8,084 nt of DNA from Cellvibrionales bacterium UBA2034 (GCA_002333095.1 DDBK01000035.1:10012-18095); one strand, 5' to 3'; shown: positions 1 through 7,451, numbered from the stretch's first letter. Notes: a model not told the origin generated them from the sequence alone. A program made the numbers and translations.

Positions 1-1322
1 CGCTGCTTTTTAATACTGTTGGTGTAACTGTCGCCGTGGTATGCAATATCCAGTAACTGCGCGCAATCTGCAATCTGGTCAAAAAATGAAAAGGCCCACT
101 CGGCCAACCCGCGCTTTTTATTGCCATCCTCAAGCTGCATAGCAGGATCGCGGCCACGCTCTACCGCCAGCGTCTGGTTGCGCGCCAGGCGGCAATACTC
201 TTCCGCATCCGCTGGTGGACTATCCGTCAGCAAACACCACAAAAGAAATGCTTCAATAAAATGGGCTGTTTCTGCGTCAATACCTGCTGGAAGGTAGGGG
301 TTGAGGTCCATACAGCGAACTTCAATATATTCCACACCGCGATCATGCAGGGCAACAATCGGTGTTTCGCCGGGACGCGTGACGCGCTTGGGACGTATCG
401 TGCTATAGAACTCGTTTTCAATCTGTAACAAGTTGGCATTGAGCTGGTGGTAATGGCCATTCGAATCACAGACACCAATTTTTTCATACGCAGGATAGGG
501 TGTCGTAAGACCCTTTTTCAGGGTGCTGATATAACTGGCCAGGCCGTTATAGCACACCATCAGATCAGACTGGGCATTGCTCTGGTAACCCAGATCCCCC
601 ATGCGCAACGAAGTAGCAAATGGTAGATACAAACTGCGCGCTTTGTCATCGAATGACTGCAGCCTATGGCTTTTGCCCTGAAGGAAAGTCGGGCACAGTG
701 CTGGCGAAGATCCAAACAGGTATAACAACAACCACATATAGCGACGGAAATTCCGGATCAAATCAAAATATCGCTGCGTCTTGAAATCTTTCAGGCTGCC
801 ACTATCACCGTCCTGCTCTTGCAAGATTTGCCACAGCGTGTCCGGGAATGAAACGTTGTAGTGGATGCCGGCGATAGTCTGCATCACGCGGCCGTAGCGA
901 TTGCCCAGCCCCTCGCGATACACGGTTTTCATACGAGCCGCATGAGAACTGCCATATTGTGCAAGCGGAATTTTGTCATCGCTTTCCAGCACACAAGGCA
1001 TACTGGCTACCCAAAGCTTTTCATCCTGCTTTTCGAGTACAGGATATGTGTAGGCATGTATGCAATCGAGCCAGGCTAACGATTCTTCAATAGTCGTGCA
1101 GGCCGGCGTAATGAATTCCAGCAGCGCTTCTGAAAAATCCGTGGTGATATTGGGGTGCTTCAGCGCGGAGCCCAGGGCTGCCGGATGCGGTGTCTGTGCC
1201 AGTTTTCCATCTGGCGTTACACGCAAACTTTCTTTTTCGATTCCACGCCGCATGCCTTGCAGAGCGGAAACGTGGTTCGCTTGCTGCAACGCATGCAAGC
1301 GTGTGGAAAAATTATCTGTCAC
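1..1322 (-). CDS. gshA: Glutamate--cysteine ligase, 3' end cut by window edge
   Basis: Cytoplasmic ATP-dependent enzyme that joins L-glutamate and L-cysteine into gamma-glutamylcysteine, the first step of glutathione synthesis. Reading the minus strand gives an unbroken frame of 440 residues from a GTG at 1322. It matches gammaproteobacterial GshA throughout: RRGIEKESLRV at residues 25-35 (the conserved glutamates of the metal/ATP site), TTDFSEALLEFITP, SMPC, LAQYGSS, MQTIAGIHYN, LRMGDLGY, and RPKRVTRPGE followed by GVEYIEVRCMDLNP. E. coli GshA has 518 residues, so roughly 70-80 C-terminal residues lie outside the window. The GTG start gives an N-terminus of E. coli-like length and overlaps the upstream gene's stop by 11 bases. 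An in-frame ATG at 1355 would add 11 residues; neither start has a strong Shine-Dalgarno site. It is the last visible gene of the long minus-strand unit and is probably translated by coupling. Identity is very sure; the start is not. Confidence 0.96.
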   Translation of the reverse strand, partial: MTDNFSTRLHALQQANHVSALQGMRRGIEKESLRVTPDGKLAQTPHPAALGSALKHPNITTDFSEALLEFITPACTTIEESLAWLDCIHAYTYPVLEKQDEKLWVASMPCVLESDDKIPLAQYGSSHAARMKTVYREGLGNRYGRVMQTIAGIHYNVSFPDTLWQILQEQDGDSGSLKDFKTQRYFDLIRNFRRYMWLLLYLFGSSPALCPTFLQGKSHRLQSFDDKARSLYLPFATSLRMGDLGYQSNAQSDLMVCYNGLASYISTLKKGLTTPYPAYEKIGVCDSNGHYHQLNANLLQIENEFYSTIRPKRVTRPGETPIVALHDRGVEYIEVRCMDLNPYLPAGIDAETAHFIEAFLLWCLLTDSPPADAEEYCRLARNQTLAVERGRDPAMQLEDGNKKRGLAEWAFSFFDQIADCAQLLDIAYHGDSYTNSIKKQ

Positions 1323-1656
1323 TCGATACGTCCACGGCTTCTGCCACGACTTCATGCTCGATGTCTTCATCCGGATTTGTTACAACCTCTGGATCAGGCT
1401 CGTCATAGGTAACCGGTGCAGACTTGCGGGCCGGGATAGCGTCACCCAATAGGGGAATATCTTTTTCATTGAGCGGGCACTGTAACAACACAAGGCGCTG
1501 TTCAATATCACGTGCATTGGCCTCAATCATATGATTCAGCGCAACGTCACGGTGTGGCGAACGCCATACTGCAGACGGCTCGCTCTCATCAAGCCATTGG
1601 CTTTGTTTGCCTAGAAACTGGCCATGCTGGTTGCAGATAACAAAAATGTCTTTCAT
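1312..1656 (-). CDS. Small acidic-tailed protein of unknown function upstream of gshA
   Basis: A 114-residue, probably cytoplasmic protein with no signal peptide or membrane segment. The N-terminal part (residues 1-60, starting MKDIFVICNQHGQFLGKQ) looks like a compact domain that ends near LLQCP, with cysteines at 8 and 60 and histidines at 11, 35 and 42. The tail from about residue 85 to 109 is strongly acidic (11 Asp/Glu) and is probably disordered. The start ATG lies 32 bases after the membrane protein gene, with only a weak GGA about nine bases upstream. The stop overlaps the gshA start, which suggests coupled translation. Its setting in a tight same-strand run and ordinary codon use support a real gene. 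The opening resembles small hypothetical proteins I recall from related gammaproteobacteria, but I cannot assign a function. Confidence 0.8.
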   Translation of the reverse strand: MKDIFVICNQHGQFLGKQSQWLDESEPSAVWRSPHRDVALNHMIEANARDIEQRLVLLQCPLNEKDIPLLGDAIPARKSAPVTYDEPDPEVVTNPDEDIEHEVVAEAVDVSSDR

Positions 1657-1688
1657 GGTGTGATCCGGATTTCTGGAATGTATACAGC

Positions 1689-3410
1689 TCAGGGAAACGT
1701 AATATCACCGAGCACTTTATTACTGGCATCCGCTTGTTGTAGCAGTACACGGTATTGTGATGGCGGCAACTGCTTTTTCAATACGAGTATTGGCCAGTAT
1801 TTTCCCTCTTCCTGGTTGACGTTATGCATGTCCAGGGTAACAAGATAAGCTGAATGGCTGCCGCAGAACAGAAGCTGCAATGGTTCTGTGGATGGTACAA
1901 CATCCAGCATGATTTCCACCGCCACTGCTTTCGGTTTTTTACTCCACGCTTTTATAGCGGGATTGGTAGCCTGCCCGGATGAACAGTTTTCACCACTAAC
2001 CTTGATTACAGCTGTCGGCTTGTGTCGGGAGTCAACGGCTTGATAGGCATTGTAATAGCCATTCGAATAGGCATTCAGCAAACGCACATCCTGATTGTGC
2101 GGGTAAAACGGCATTCTGGATCGCCCCAAGCCACCGTCCACCATCCAGTTGTAGTGCGAGACTTGTATGTTCTCACGCTCCACAGCAATGTCATCCAGCA
2201 CATGCAGCGAACACAGCTGTATCGATAACCCTGCCAGCAGAAACATCAATATTGTCTGGCGTTTCTGCTGCCTGTATAACACTGCGCCCGCCAACAGAGC
2301 CACTATCAGAAAAGAGTAAAGTCTATAGCGATACAACAAACCGGTTTCCGGACCAAAAGCAAACCCGCGCCCTATCGCCACCAATGCCAATGATGCCAGT
2401 GCAAACAAAAGTAACGCCAGCCAGAATGTATCCCGCAACACAGGCGCTTTTTTCAAACCCGCTTGCAACAAGAGCAGGAGAATTGACGCACCTGCTACTG
2501 AGGCAATCATCCAGCCCCCCAGACCAAGCACTGTAGCGCCGATGGCTGATAAAAACGTCAATGGAACATTCATTGCAGCTCTTGCTGCAGAAACAGGCAC
2601 CCCAAAAGAAGGTTTGAAATACTCAGCAATTTTTCCCGGGTCGGTATAATTGACGTAGCGCCAGAGATGGTCTTGTGCAAATGGATTTTCGTAAGCAACA
2701 TAAGCTGCTGCCGCAACAAGGAATGCGCCTGCCCACACCAACAACTGCTTCCAGTTCTGCCGCTTTCTCTCTACTGTGGAAACAACAAAACTGCTGGCGA
2801 TCAATGCGGGCAGCACGAGTAACCCGTTGAATTGCGTTGTCACTGCCAACAACGCCCACATCAAGGGAGTTGTAATAGCGCCTGAATTATGCGCTGCGCT
2901 GCGGGCAGCCAATATGGCAAACAATACTACTGCCTGATTGGATAATGCGGTCATGGCCCAGAAACTGGCATTCCAGTAAAAAAGGTTGAGAAATATCCCG
3001 AAAGCCAGCGCCAGGCCATACCACCAGCCAACTACTTTCTGTAGCCATTCTGCCAGAAAATAACAGCAGGCCAGAACAATCAGATGGCCTATCAACATGT
3101 AATGGAAAAAATTGATTTGCCCGAACAGCGCATAGTGCGCCAGATAGACAAGGTGATTAAAAATGGTCACATGTTCGTGATTTGGTAATGCAATAACAGC
3201 CAACTTTTCTAGCCAATGTTCCTGACTAAAATAAATCTCGAAAAACCACAGCACATCAACAAATTCGTCTGCCTGCCCTGCGTTAAGGGCGTAATAGAAA
3301 AACACACTCCAGTAGTACAGCAGAGATCCGGCTATCAGCAATATACAGACCGCTTTTTCCCATGGCGCATGTGCAATTACATGGTAACTATTACTGCGTT
3401 GCAGCATCAT
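1689..3410 (-). CDS. Polytopic membrane protein, possibly GT-C-like glycosyltransferase
   Basis: A 573-residue inner-membrane protein with about ten hydrophobic segments (roughly residues 19-40, 103-125, 127-145, 158-170, 183-205, 222-240, 282-318 as a pair, 329-347, 364-380 and 384-402), then a soluble C-terminal part (403-573). The first long extramembrane loop carries Asp-Glu at 48-49 and Asp at 52, then PNHEHVTIFNHLVYL at 76-90. A GRGFAFGPETGLLYRYRLYS stretch covers 347-366. An acidic pair in the first loop, an N-x-H/E-H motif and a later RY-x-x-S motif are the layout I associate with uncharacterised GT-C/PMT-like membrane proteins; this is a resemblance, not proof. The start is supported by GGAG ahead of tandem ATGs at 3410 and 3407, where the gene overlaps the end of tatC by 20 bases. 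That implies coupling to tatC. It could instead be a flippase-like or other polytopic protein of unknown function. Confidence 0.85.
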   Translation of the reverse strand: MMLQRSNSYHVIAHAPWEKAVCILLIAGSLLYYWSVFFYYALNAGQADEFVDVLWFFEIYFSQEHWLEKLAVIALPNHEHVTIFNHLVYLAHYALFGQINFFHYMLIGHLIVLACCYFLAEWLQKVVGWWYGLALAFGIFLNLFYWNASFWAMTALSNQAVVLFAILAARSAAHNSGAITTPLMWALLAVTTQFNGLLVLPALIASSFVVSTVERKRQNWKQLLVWAGAFLVAAAAYVAYENPFAQDHLWRYVNYTDPGKIAEYFKPSFGVPVSAARAAMNVPLTFLSAIGATVLGLGGWMIASVAGASILLLLLQAGLKKAPVLRDTFWLALLLFALASLALVAIGRGFAFGPETGLLYRYRLYSFLIVALLAGAVLYRQQKRQTILMFLLAGLSIQLCSLHVLDDIAVERENIQVSHYNWMVDGGLGRSRMPFYPHNQDVRLLNAYSNGYYNAYQAVDSRHKPTAVIKVSGENCSSGQATNPAIKAWSKKPKAVAVEIMLDVVPSTEPLQLLFCGSHSAYLVTLDMHNVNQEEGKYWPILVLKKQLPPSQYRVLLQQADASNKVLGDITFP

Positions 3411-4161
3411 GCCGCTCCACTAACCGCGCAAAAAATACGCCTACCTCGAACAACAACCACATCGGCGTGGCCAGCATGACTTGCGACAAGGCATCCGGCG
3501 GGGTGAGCACTGCAGCGACAATAAAACAGCCCACGATAATCCACGATCTTTTTTCAGCCAGTGCCGCAGACGATGTCACGCCCATCAATACCAGCAATAT
3601 TGTCGCCACCGGAATTTCAAATGCACAGCCAAATGCCACGAATAAACCCAGCACAACATCCAGATAACGCGAAATGTCCGGCGCGTAGGTCACACCCACT
3701 GGCAGTATCTGGCTCATGAACCCGAACATCACCGGAAAAACCAGATAATAAGCAAACGCAACGCCGGCATAAAACAAACCAACACTGGATACCAACAGCG
3801 GCATCGCAATACGCCGTTCACGCTGGTACAAGCCCGGCGCGATGAAACCCCACACGTGATACAGCAACACTGGCACACTGAGAAAAATAGCGCTGACAAA
3901 TGCCAGCTTGAAAGGTGCAGTGAATGGTGAAATGACTTCTGTGGCCAGCATACCAGTGCCGGCAGGCAAATAGTGCATCAGCGGTTTTGACAAATACTCA
4001 AAAAGTTCATTGGCAAAAAACGCTAGGCACATAAAAACAAGCAGCACAATGCCGACACACCACAACAGACGCGTGCGCAATTCCAGCAGGTGTGCAATCA
4101 AAGGCTGCTCGTCCGGCGTGGCCGCATCCGATGATTGATCAGGTAAATGTTCCAGCGACAT
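3391..4161 (-). CDS. tatC: Sec-independent (twin-arginine) translocase subunit TatC
   Basis: Inner-membrane core of the Tat system. With TatB it forms the receptor for twin-arginine signal peptides of folded, often cofactor-bearing proteins. Taking the ATG at 4161 gives 256 residues and six membrane segments. Family marks are HLLELRTRL near 24-32 (Glu27 in the cytoplasmic N-terminal signal-binding region), FKLAFVSAIFLSVPVLLYH followed by WGFIAPGLYQRERR (about 84-117), FEIP at 181-184 (conserved membrane Glu182), and FIVAAVLTPPD ending at Asp223. The start at 4161 sits one base after the tatB stop, which suits coupled translation. The frame is open to an ATG at 4212, which would add 17 residues and overlap tatB by 50 bases. 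No clear Shine-Dalgarno site marks either start. The 3' end overlaps the start of the next membrane protein gene. Confidence 0.96.
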   Translation of the reverse strand: MSLEHLPDQSSDAATPDEQPLIAHLLELRTRLLWCVGIVLLVFMCLAFFANELFEYLSKPLMHYLPAGTGMLATEVISPFTAPFKLAFVSAIFLSVPVLLYHVWGFIAPGLYQRERRIAMPLLVSSVGLFYAGVAFAYYLVFPVMFGFMSQILPVGVTYAPDISRYLDVVLGLFVAFGCAFEIPVATILLVLMGVTSSAALAEKRSWIIVGCFIVAAVLTPPDALSQVMLATPMWLLFEVGVFFARLVERHDAATQ

Positions 4162-4162
4162 A

Positions 4163-4462
4163 TCAGGCTTTGGGTGGCTGATTGATGTCATTAATTGCAT
4201 CCGCGGTTTCATTCAAGGCGCGCTGAATGGCCTGCGGTGATTCGTTAAGGCTTTTCATGATGGATTCGTTATGCAGCTGGCGACGAATTTCATCCGCTCC
4301 CAACTCTCGCTCCACCTCTCGTCGGGTATCCGCCAACACTCGTCGGAACCGGCCAATCCACAAACCGGCCGTACGCGCAGCTTGCGGTAATTTCTCTGGC
4401 CCGAATACGATCAGCGCGATCACGGCTGTCAGTACCAGTTCAGAAAATCCGATATCAAACAT
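4163..4462 (-). CDS. tatB: Sec-independent (twin-arginine) translocase subunit TatB
   Basis: Inner-membrane partner of TatC in the Tat substrate receptor complex. The 99-residue protein opens with [20 protein letters not shown], one short membrane helix (about 6-20), then the hinge GPEKLP (21-26), an amphipathic helix rich in Arg (about 27-60) and a polar, probably flexible tail. The Glu at position 8 in the membrane segment and the GPEKLP hinge separate it from TatA. The frame is open upstream to an ATG at 4501, but that would add 13 residues before the invariant MFDIG start and overlap tatA, so 4462 is preferred. It then lies 13 bases after the tatA stop. No strong ribosome binding site is visible, so translation is probably coupled. 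Confidence 0.95.
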   Translation of the reverse strand: MFDIGFSELVLTAVIALIVFGPEKLPQAARTAGLWIGRFRRVLADTRREVERELGADEIRRQLHNESIMKSLNESPQAIQRALNETADAINDINQPPKA

Positions 4463-4475
4463 GCGCGCTACGCTA

Positions 4476-4673
4476 TCAAGGCTTGTTTTCTGTCTTGTCA
4501 TCTAGCGGGTCGGCGGTTTTTTCCTTGTTAGCGTTATCTTCACCTTCACCCATCGCTTTCTTGAAATCTTTCAGGCTGCTGCCGAGATCCCCACCCAGAT
4601 TACGCAATTTTTTTGTGCCAAACACCAGCAGCACCACCACCAGAATAATTAACAGTTCTTTCATGCCGATCAT
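4476..4673 (-). CDS. tatA: Sec-independent (twin-arginine) translocase subunit TatA
   Basis: Small membrane protein that multimerises at the TatBC receptor to let folded substrates cross the inner membrane. The 65-residue product has an N-terminal membrane helix ([20 protein letters not shown]), the hinge FGTKKL (18-23), an amphipathic helix with [19 protein letters not shown] (23-41), and a charged acidic tail. The ATG at 4673 is chosen because GGAG lies six bases upstream. The longer frame begins at a TTG at 4685 that itself overlaps this Shine-Dalgarno site, so it is unlikely to be used. The gene ends with tandem in-frame stops (TGA then TAG). It is 30 bases from hisE and starts the tatABC group. 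Confidence 0.96.
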   Translation of the reverse strand: MIGMKELLIILVVVLLVFGTKKLRNLGGDLGSSLKDFKKAMGEGEDNANKEKTADPLDDKTENKP

Positions 4674-4703
4674 GGCTTTCTCCAATCGCTTTTCATAATA
4701 CGC

Positions 4704-5036
4704 TCAGGATGAACGGGATGCTTTTTCATCCAGTCCGGACAAATCAAAACGGCGCGCCAGTTCATTAAGTACGTCTTGCCCAGACAAATCCACATGGGAC
4801 AACATCACCAGCGTGTGAAACCACAAATCTGCCGTTTCATACACTAGCGCATTTTTGTCGCCGCCGTGTTGCACATCTTTTGCAGCCAATAATGTTTCCG
4901 CACATTCCTCGCCCACTTTCTTCAAAATGGTATCCAGACCTTTGGCGTGCAAACTGGCCACGTAGGACGCGTCCGCTTTTGCTGCCTGCTTGCGCGCTTC
5001 CAGCACAGCAGTCAACTGTTCGAGTACATCCGTCAT
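4704..5036 (-). CDS. hisE: Phosphoribosyl-ATP pyrophosphatase (histidine synthesis, step 2)
   Basis: Cytoplasmic enzyme that cleaves phosphoribosyl-ATP to phosphoribosyl-AMP and pyrophosphate. The 110-residue protein is an all-helical MazG-like pyrophosphatase. Its metal-binding acidic signature is visible: KKVGEECAE at 39-47 (Glu43, Glu44, Glu47) and ETADLWFH at 67-74 (Glu67, Asp70). The C-terminus is the typical RRFxxSGxxEKASR. The start at 5036 is preferred because GGAG sits six bases upstream and the product then begins MTDVLEQL, like Pseudomonas HisE. An ATG at 5048 inside the hisI end would add four residues and lacks that site. Only one base separates it from the hisI stop, so HisI and HisE are made as separate but coupled proteins, unlike the fused HisIE of enterobacteria. 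Confidence 0.96.
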   Translation of the reverse strand: MTDVLEQLTAVLEARKQAAKADASYVASLHAKGLDTILKKVGEECAETLLAAKDVQHGGDKNALVYETADLWFHTLVMLSHVDLSGQDVLNELARRFDLSGLDEKASRSS

Positions 5037-5037
5037 T

Positions 5038-5442
5038 TCATGCTCCATAAATCTGTTGCGGATCTTTCAACACAGGATCAACAGTTTCCCATTCGCCATC
5101 CTGTAGCACGCGATAGAAACAGGATTCACGCCCGGTGTGGCAGGCAATGCCGCCGCGCTGCTCCACTTGCAACACAATCACATCAGCATCGCAGTCCAGC
5201 CGGATTTCATGCACCGCTTGTACATGGCCAGACTCTTCACCCTTGTGCCACAACTTCTTGCGTGAACGCGACCAGTACACAGCTTCGCGACAGCGGGCGG
5301 TTTCAGCCAGCGCGTCGCGGTTCATCCAGGCCACCATCAGCACGCGGCCGGTCTGCCAGTCCTGGGCAATCGCAGGCACCAGCCCGGCACTGTCCCACTT
5401 CACGCTATCGAGCCATTTTGTGTTGTCAGGAGAATTTGCCAT
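5038..5442 (-). CDS. hisI: Phosphoribosyl-AMP cyclohydrolase (histidine synthesis, step 3)
   Basis: Zinc- and magnesium-dependent cytoplasmic enzyme that opens the adenine ring of phosphoribosyl-AMP to give ProFAR, acting on the HisE product. From the ATG at 5442 the protein has 134 residues. Seen motifs: [16 protein letters not shown] (57-72), [15 protein letters not shown] (81-95) with the Asp83/85/87 series and Cys84, and [15 protein letters not shown] (97-111) with Cys101 and Cys108. These acidic and cysteine residues are the metal sites of the family. The frame stays open to a GTG at 5517, but the added residues are unlike HisI, and [19 protein letters not shown] near the chosen start matches Pseudomonas HisI. 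No good Shine-Dalgarno site is seen. As the first gene of the minus-strand unit, its promoter should lie in 5443-5613. Confidence 0.96.
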   Translation of the reverse strand: MANSPDNTKWLDSVKWDSAGLVPAIAQDWQTGRVLMVAWMNRDALAETARCREAVYWSRSRKKLWHKGEESGHVQAVHEIRLDCDADVIVLQVEQRGGIACHTGRESCFYRVLQDGEWETVDPVLKDPQQIYGA

Positions 5443-5464
5443 GGCGTCGTGTGAAAACCCGTCA

Positions 5465-5519
5465 GAGTGGCGGTCATTGTACTGGCCTATTGACCCTGCA
5501 GCTATCCGCACCGCCACTC
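5465..5519. repeat. Perfect 10-base inverted repeat around the hisI-facing promoter
   Basis: The left arm GAGTGGCGGT is at 5465-5474 and its exact reverse complement ACCGCCACTC is at 5510-5519, separated by 35 bases. The match stops at once on both sides. The arms enclose the candidate hisI -10 element: one arm covers the likely transcript start and the other lies just upstream of where a -35 element would be. This could be a pair of operator half-sites or a long-loop hairpin. A chance match of this size somewhere in 170 bases is not negligible. Confidence 0.5.
5476..5481 (-). promoter_or_regulatory. Candidate -10 element for the hisI-hisE-tat unit
   Basis: On the minus strand TACAAT occurs 34 bases before the hisI ATG at 5442, which would put the transcript start near 5470 with a short leader. 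No convincing -35 hexamer lies 16-18 bases upstream (the region reads around AGCTGC). This is a weak or activator-dependent candidate only. Confidence 0.35.
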
Positions 5520-5524
5520 CACAC

Positions 5525-5539
5525 CGGTACTACATACCG
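5525..5539. repeat. Short inverted repeat CGGTA-N5-TACCG in the divergent region
   Basis: CGGTA at 5525-5529 and TACCG at 5535-5539 are perfect inverted arms with a five-base spacer, 15 bases in all. They lie about 35 bases upstream of the typA TATAAT box. Such a size fits a dimeric regulator site but is also common by chance. Confidence 0.25.
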
Positions 5540-5573
5540 CTACTCCACCCTATCCCCCGCCTTCTTACGTCCG

Positions 5574-5579
5574 TATAAT
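5574..5579 (+). promoter_or_regulatory. Consensus -10 box for typA
   Basis: A perfect TATAAT lies 35 bases before the typA ATG at 5614. No good -35 hexamer is found 16-18 bases upstream (TATCCC at 5551-5556 at the 17-base spacing), and there is no TGn extension. Transcription would begin near 5586, so the ATG at 5578, which overlaps this box, cannot serve as the start from this promoter. Confidence 0.55.
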
Positions 5580-5613
5580 GCGCCGCCTTCACCCCGCCCT
5601 CTGGTCATTGTTT

Positions 5614-7449
5614 ATGTCTACCGTCCGCCCTATCGAAAAAATGCGCAACGTCGCCATCATCGCCCACGTTGACCATGGCAAAACCACACTGGTCGACAAG
5701 CTGCTGAGACAATCCGGCACACTGGATCGCCGCACCCAGGATGCCGAGCGCGTCATGGACAGCAACGACCAGGAGAAAGAGCGCGGCATCACCATCCTCG
5801 CCAAGAACACTGGTGTGGACTGGAACGGCTACCGCATCAACATCGTGGACACCCCTGGGCACGCCGATTTCGGTGGTGAGGTGGAGCGTGTACTGTCGAT
5901 GGTCGATTCCGTGCTGTTGCTGGTTGACGCGATGGACGGCCCGATGCCACAGACCCGCTTTGTGACCAAGAAGGCCTTCGAACACGGCCTGAAACCGATT
6001 GTCGTAGTCAATAAAGTAGACAGGCCTGGCGCTCGCCCACACTGGGTAATGGATCAGGTCTTTGATTTGTTTGACAAACTAGGCGCCACTGACGAGCAGC
6101 TGGACTTCCCGGTGATCTACGCCTCTGCCCTGAACGGGGTAGCCGGTCTGGAACCTGATGCGCTGGCTGAAGACATGGCTCCGCTGTTCCAGATGATTGT
6201 GGATCGTGTACCGCCGCCTGCCGTCGACGTGGACGGCCCGTTCCAGATGCAGATTTCCGCCCTCGATTATTCCTCTTATGTCGGTGTGATCGGCGTTGGC
6301 CGTATCAGCCGCGGCAAGATCAAGCCCGGCTCACAAGTGAAAATTATTGGCGCTGACGGCAAGGTACGCTCAGGCAAGTTGCTGCAGGTCATGGGTCACC
6401 TCGGCCTGGAGCGTGTGGAAGTGGAAGAAGCCGGCGCGGGCGACCTCGTTTGCATCACCGGCATCGAAAAATTGTTCATCTCAGACACCATCTGCCACCC
6501 GGATGCTGTTGAAGCCATGCCGCCACTGGTGGTGGATGAGCCGACGGTGAGCATGACATTTCAGGTCAATAACTCACCGTTTGCCGGCAAAGACGGCAAG
6601 TTTGTCACCACCCGCAATATCAAGGAGCGGCTGGATCGCGAATTGCTGCACAACGTAGCGCTGCGTGTGCGTGAAGGTGATGGCCCGGACAAATTTGTGG
6701 TATCCGGCCGGGGCGAATTGCACCTGTCAGTACTGATCGAAAGCATGCGCCGGGAAGGTTTCGAGCTCGGCGTGTCGCGCCCGGAAGTAGTCACCAAAAT
6801 GGTAGACGGCGAACTGCACGAACCGTTTGAAGTCGCTGTGATCGACATCGAAGAACAGCATCAAGGTCCCGTCATGGAAGAAATGGGACGCCGCAAGGCT
6901 GAACTGAAAAATATGGAAATCGATGGCAAGGGACGTGTGCGTCTGGAATACCTGTCGCCCTCACGCGGCTTGATCGGTTTCCGTAACAGCTTCCTGACCA
7001 TGACATCAGGCTCCGGCATCATGACATCGGTGTTTGATCACTATGGCCCGGCAAAACCTGGCGCAATGGCTGGCCGCAGCAACGGCGTACTGGTATCGAT
7101 GGTGACTGGCAAAGTACTCGGCTATGCACTGTTTTCACTGCAAGAGCGCGGGCGTCTGTTCCTGCCGCCAAACGTGGAAGTGTACGAAGGCCAGATCGTT
7201 GGATTGCATTCGCGGGAAAATGATCTGGTGGTGAATCCAACCAAAGCGAAACAGCTCACCAACATTCGCGCATCCGGTACGGATGAATCGATTATCCTCG
7301 TGCCGCCAATCCGCCACTCGCTGGAACAGGCGCTGGAATTTATCGAGGATGACGAGCTGGTGGAAGTGACACCAAACCATATTCGCCTGCGCAAGAAATT
7401 GCTGACGGAAAACGAACGCAAGCGGGCAGGCAACAAGAAGTCTGATTAA
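5614..7449 (+). CDS. typA: Ribosome-binding translational GTPase TypA/BipA
   Basis: GTPase of the EF-G/LepA class that binds the 70S ribosome and aids large-subunit assembly and growth under stress such as cold. From the ATG at 5614 the protein has 611 residues (E. coli: 607). The G domain shows G1 AHVDHGKT (17-24), G2 RGIT (57-60), G3 DTPGH (79-83), G4 NKVD (133-136) and G5 SAL (171-173). It is followed by the domain 2 beta barrel ([20 protein letters not shown]), EF-G-like domains ([38 protein letters not shown]) and the TypA-specific C-terminal domain ([32 protein letters not shown]). The longer frame from 5578 overlaps the -10 box. An ATG at 5641 would cut the usual IEK-MRN lead, so 5614 is preferred, although no Shine-Dalgarno site is clear. 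It is divergent from hisI and ends at a hairpin terminator. Confidence 0.97.
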   Translation: MSTVRPIEKMRNVAIIAHVDHGKTTLVDKLLRQSGTLDRRTQDAERVMDSNDQEKERGITILAKNTGVDWNGYRINIVDTPGHADFGGEVERVLSMVDSVLLLVDAMDGPMPQTRFVTKKAFEHGLKPIVVVNKVDRPGARPHWVMDQVFDLFDKLGATDEQLDFPVIYASALNGVAGLEPDALAEDMAPLFQMIVDRVPPPAVDVDGPFQMQISALDYSSYVGVIGVGRISRGKIKPGSQVKIIGADGKVRSGKLLQVMGHLGLERVEVEEAGAGDLVCITGIEKLFISDTICHPDAVEAMPPLVVDEPTVSMTFQVNNSPFAGKDGKFVTTRNIKERLDRELLHNVALRVREGDGPDKFVVSGRGELHLSVLIESMRREGFELGVSRPEVVTKMVDGELHEPFEVAVIDIEEQHQGPVMEEMGRRKAELKNMEIDGKGRVRLEYLSPSRGLIGFRNSFLTMTSGSGIMTSVFDHYGPAKPGAMAGRSNGVLVSMVTGKVLGYALFSLQERGRLFLPPNVEVYEGQIVGLHSRENDLVVNPTKAKQLTNIRASGTDESIILVPPIRHSLEQALEFIEDDELVEVTPNHIRLRKKLLTENERKRAGNKKSD

Positions 7450-7451
7450 AT

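Noticed and set aside
227..487. Minus-strand open frame of 86 codons inside gshA
   Set aside because: It lies in a different frame of the same strand as gshA, whose unbroken, strongly conserved frame accounts for the bases.
1060..1452. Plus-strand open frame of 130 codons opposite gshA and the small upstream gene
   Set aside because: It is a shadow of the conserved gshA frame, with a cysteine- and arginine-rich product of no recognisable kind.
4674..4685. TTG-initiated four-residue extension of tatA
   Set aside because: The TTG overlaps the GGAG that serves the ATG at 4673, so the extension would sit on the ribosome binding site.
5490..5495. TTGACC on the plus strand as a possible -35 element
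   Set aside because: No suitable -10 hexamer lies 16-18 bases downstream (GCCACT there), and it is far too distant from the TATAAT at 5574.
5443..5517. GTG-initiated 25-residue extension of hisI
   Set aside because: The added residues do not resemble HisI proteins, and the extension covers the likely promoter and the inverted repeat.
4947..5672. Plus-strand open frame of 241 codons across hisE, hisI and the start of typA
   Set aside because: It is antisense to two clear histidine genes, its product is rich in Arg, Pro, Ser and His with no recognisable domain, and it would run through the typA promoter and start.
5605..6042. Minus-strand open frame of 145 codons opposite typA
   Set aside because: It is antisense to the highly conserved GTP-binding domain of typA and shows no family features.
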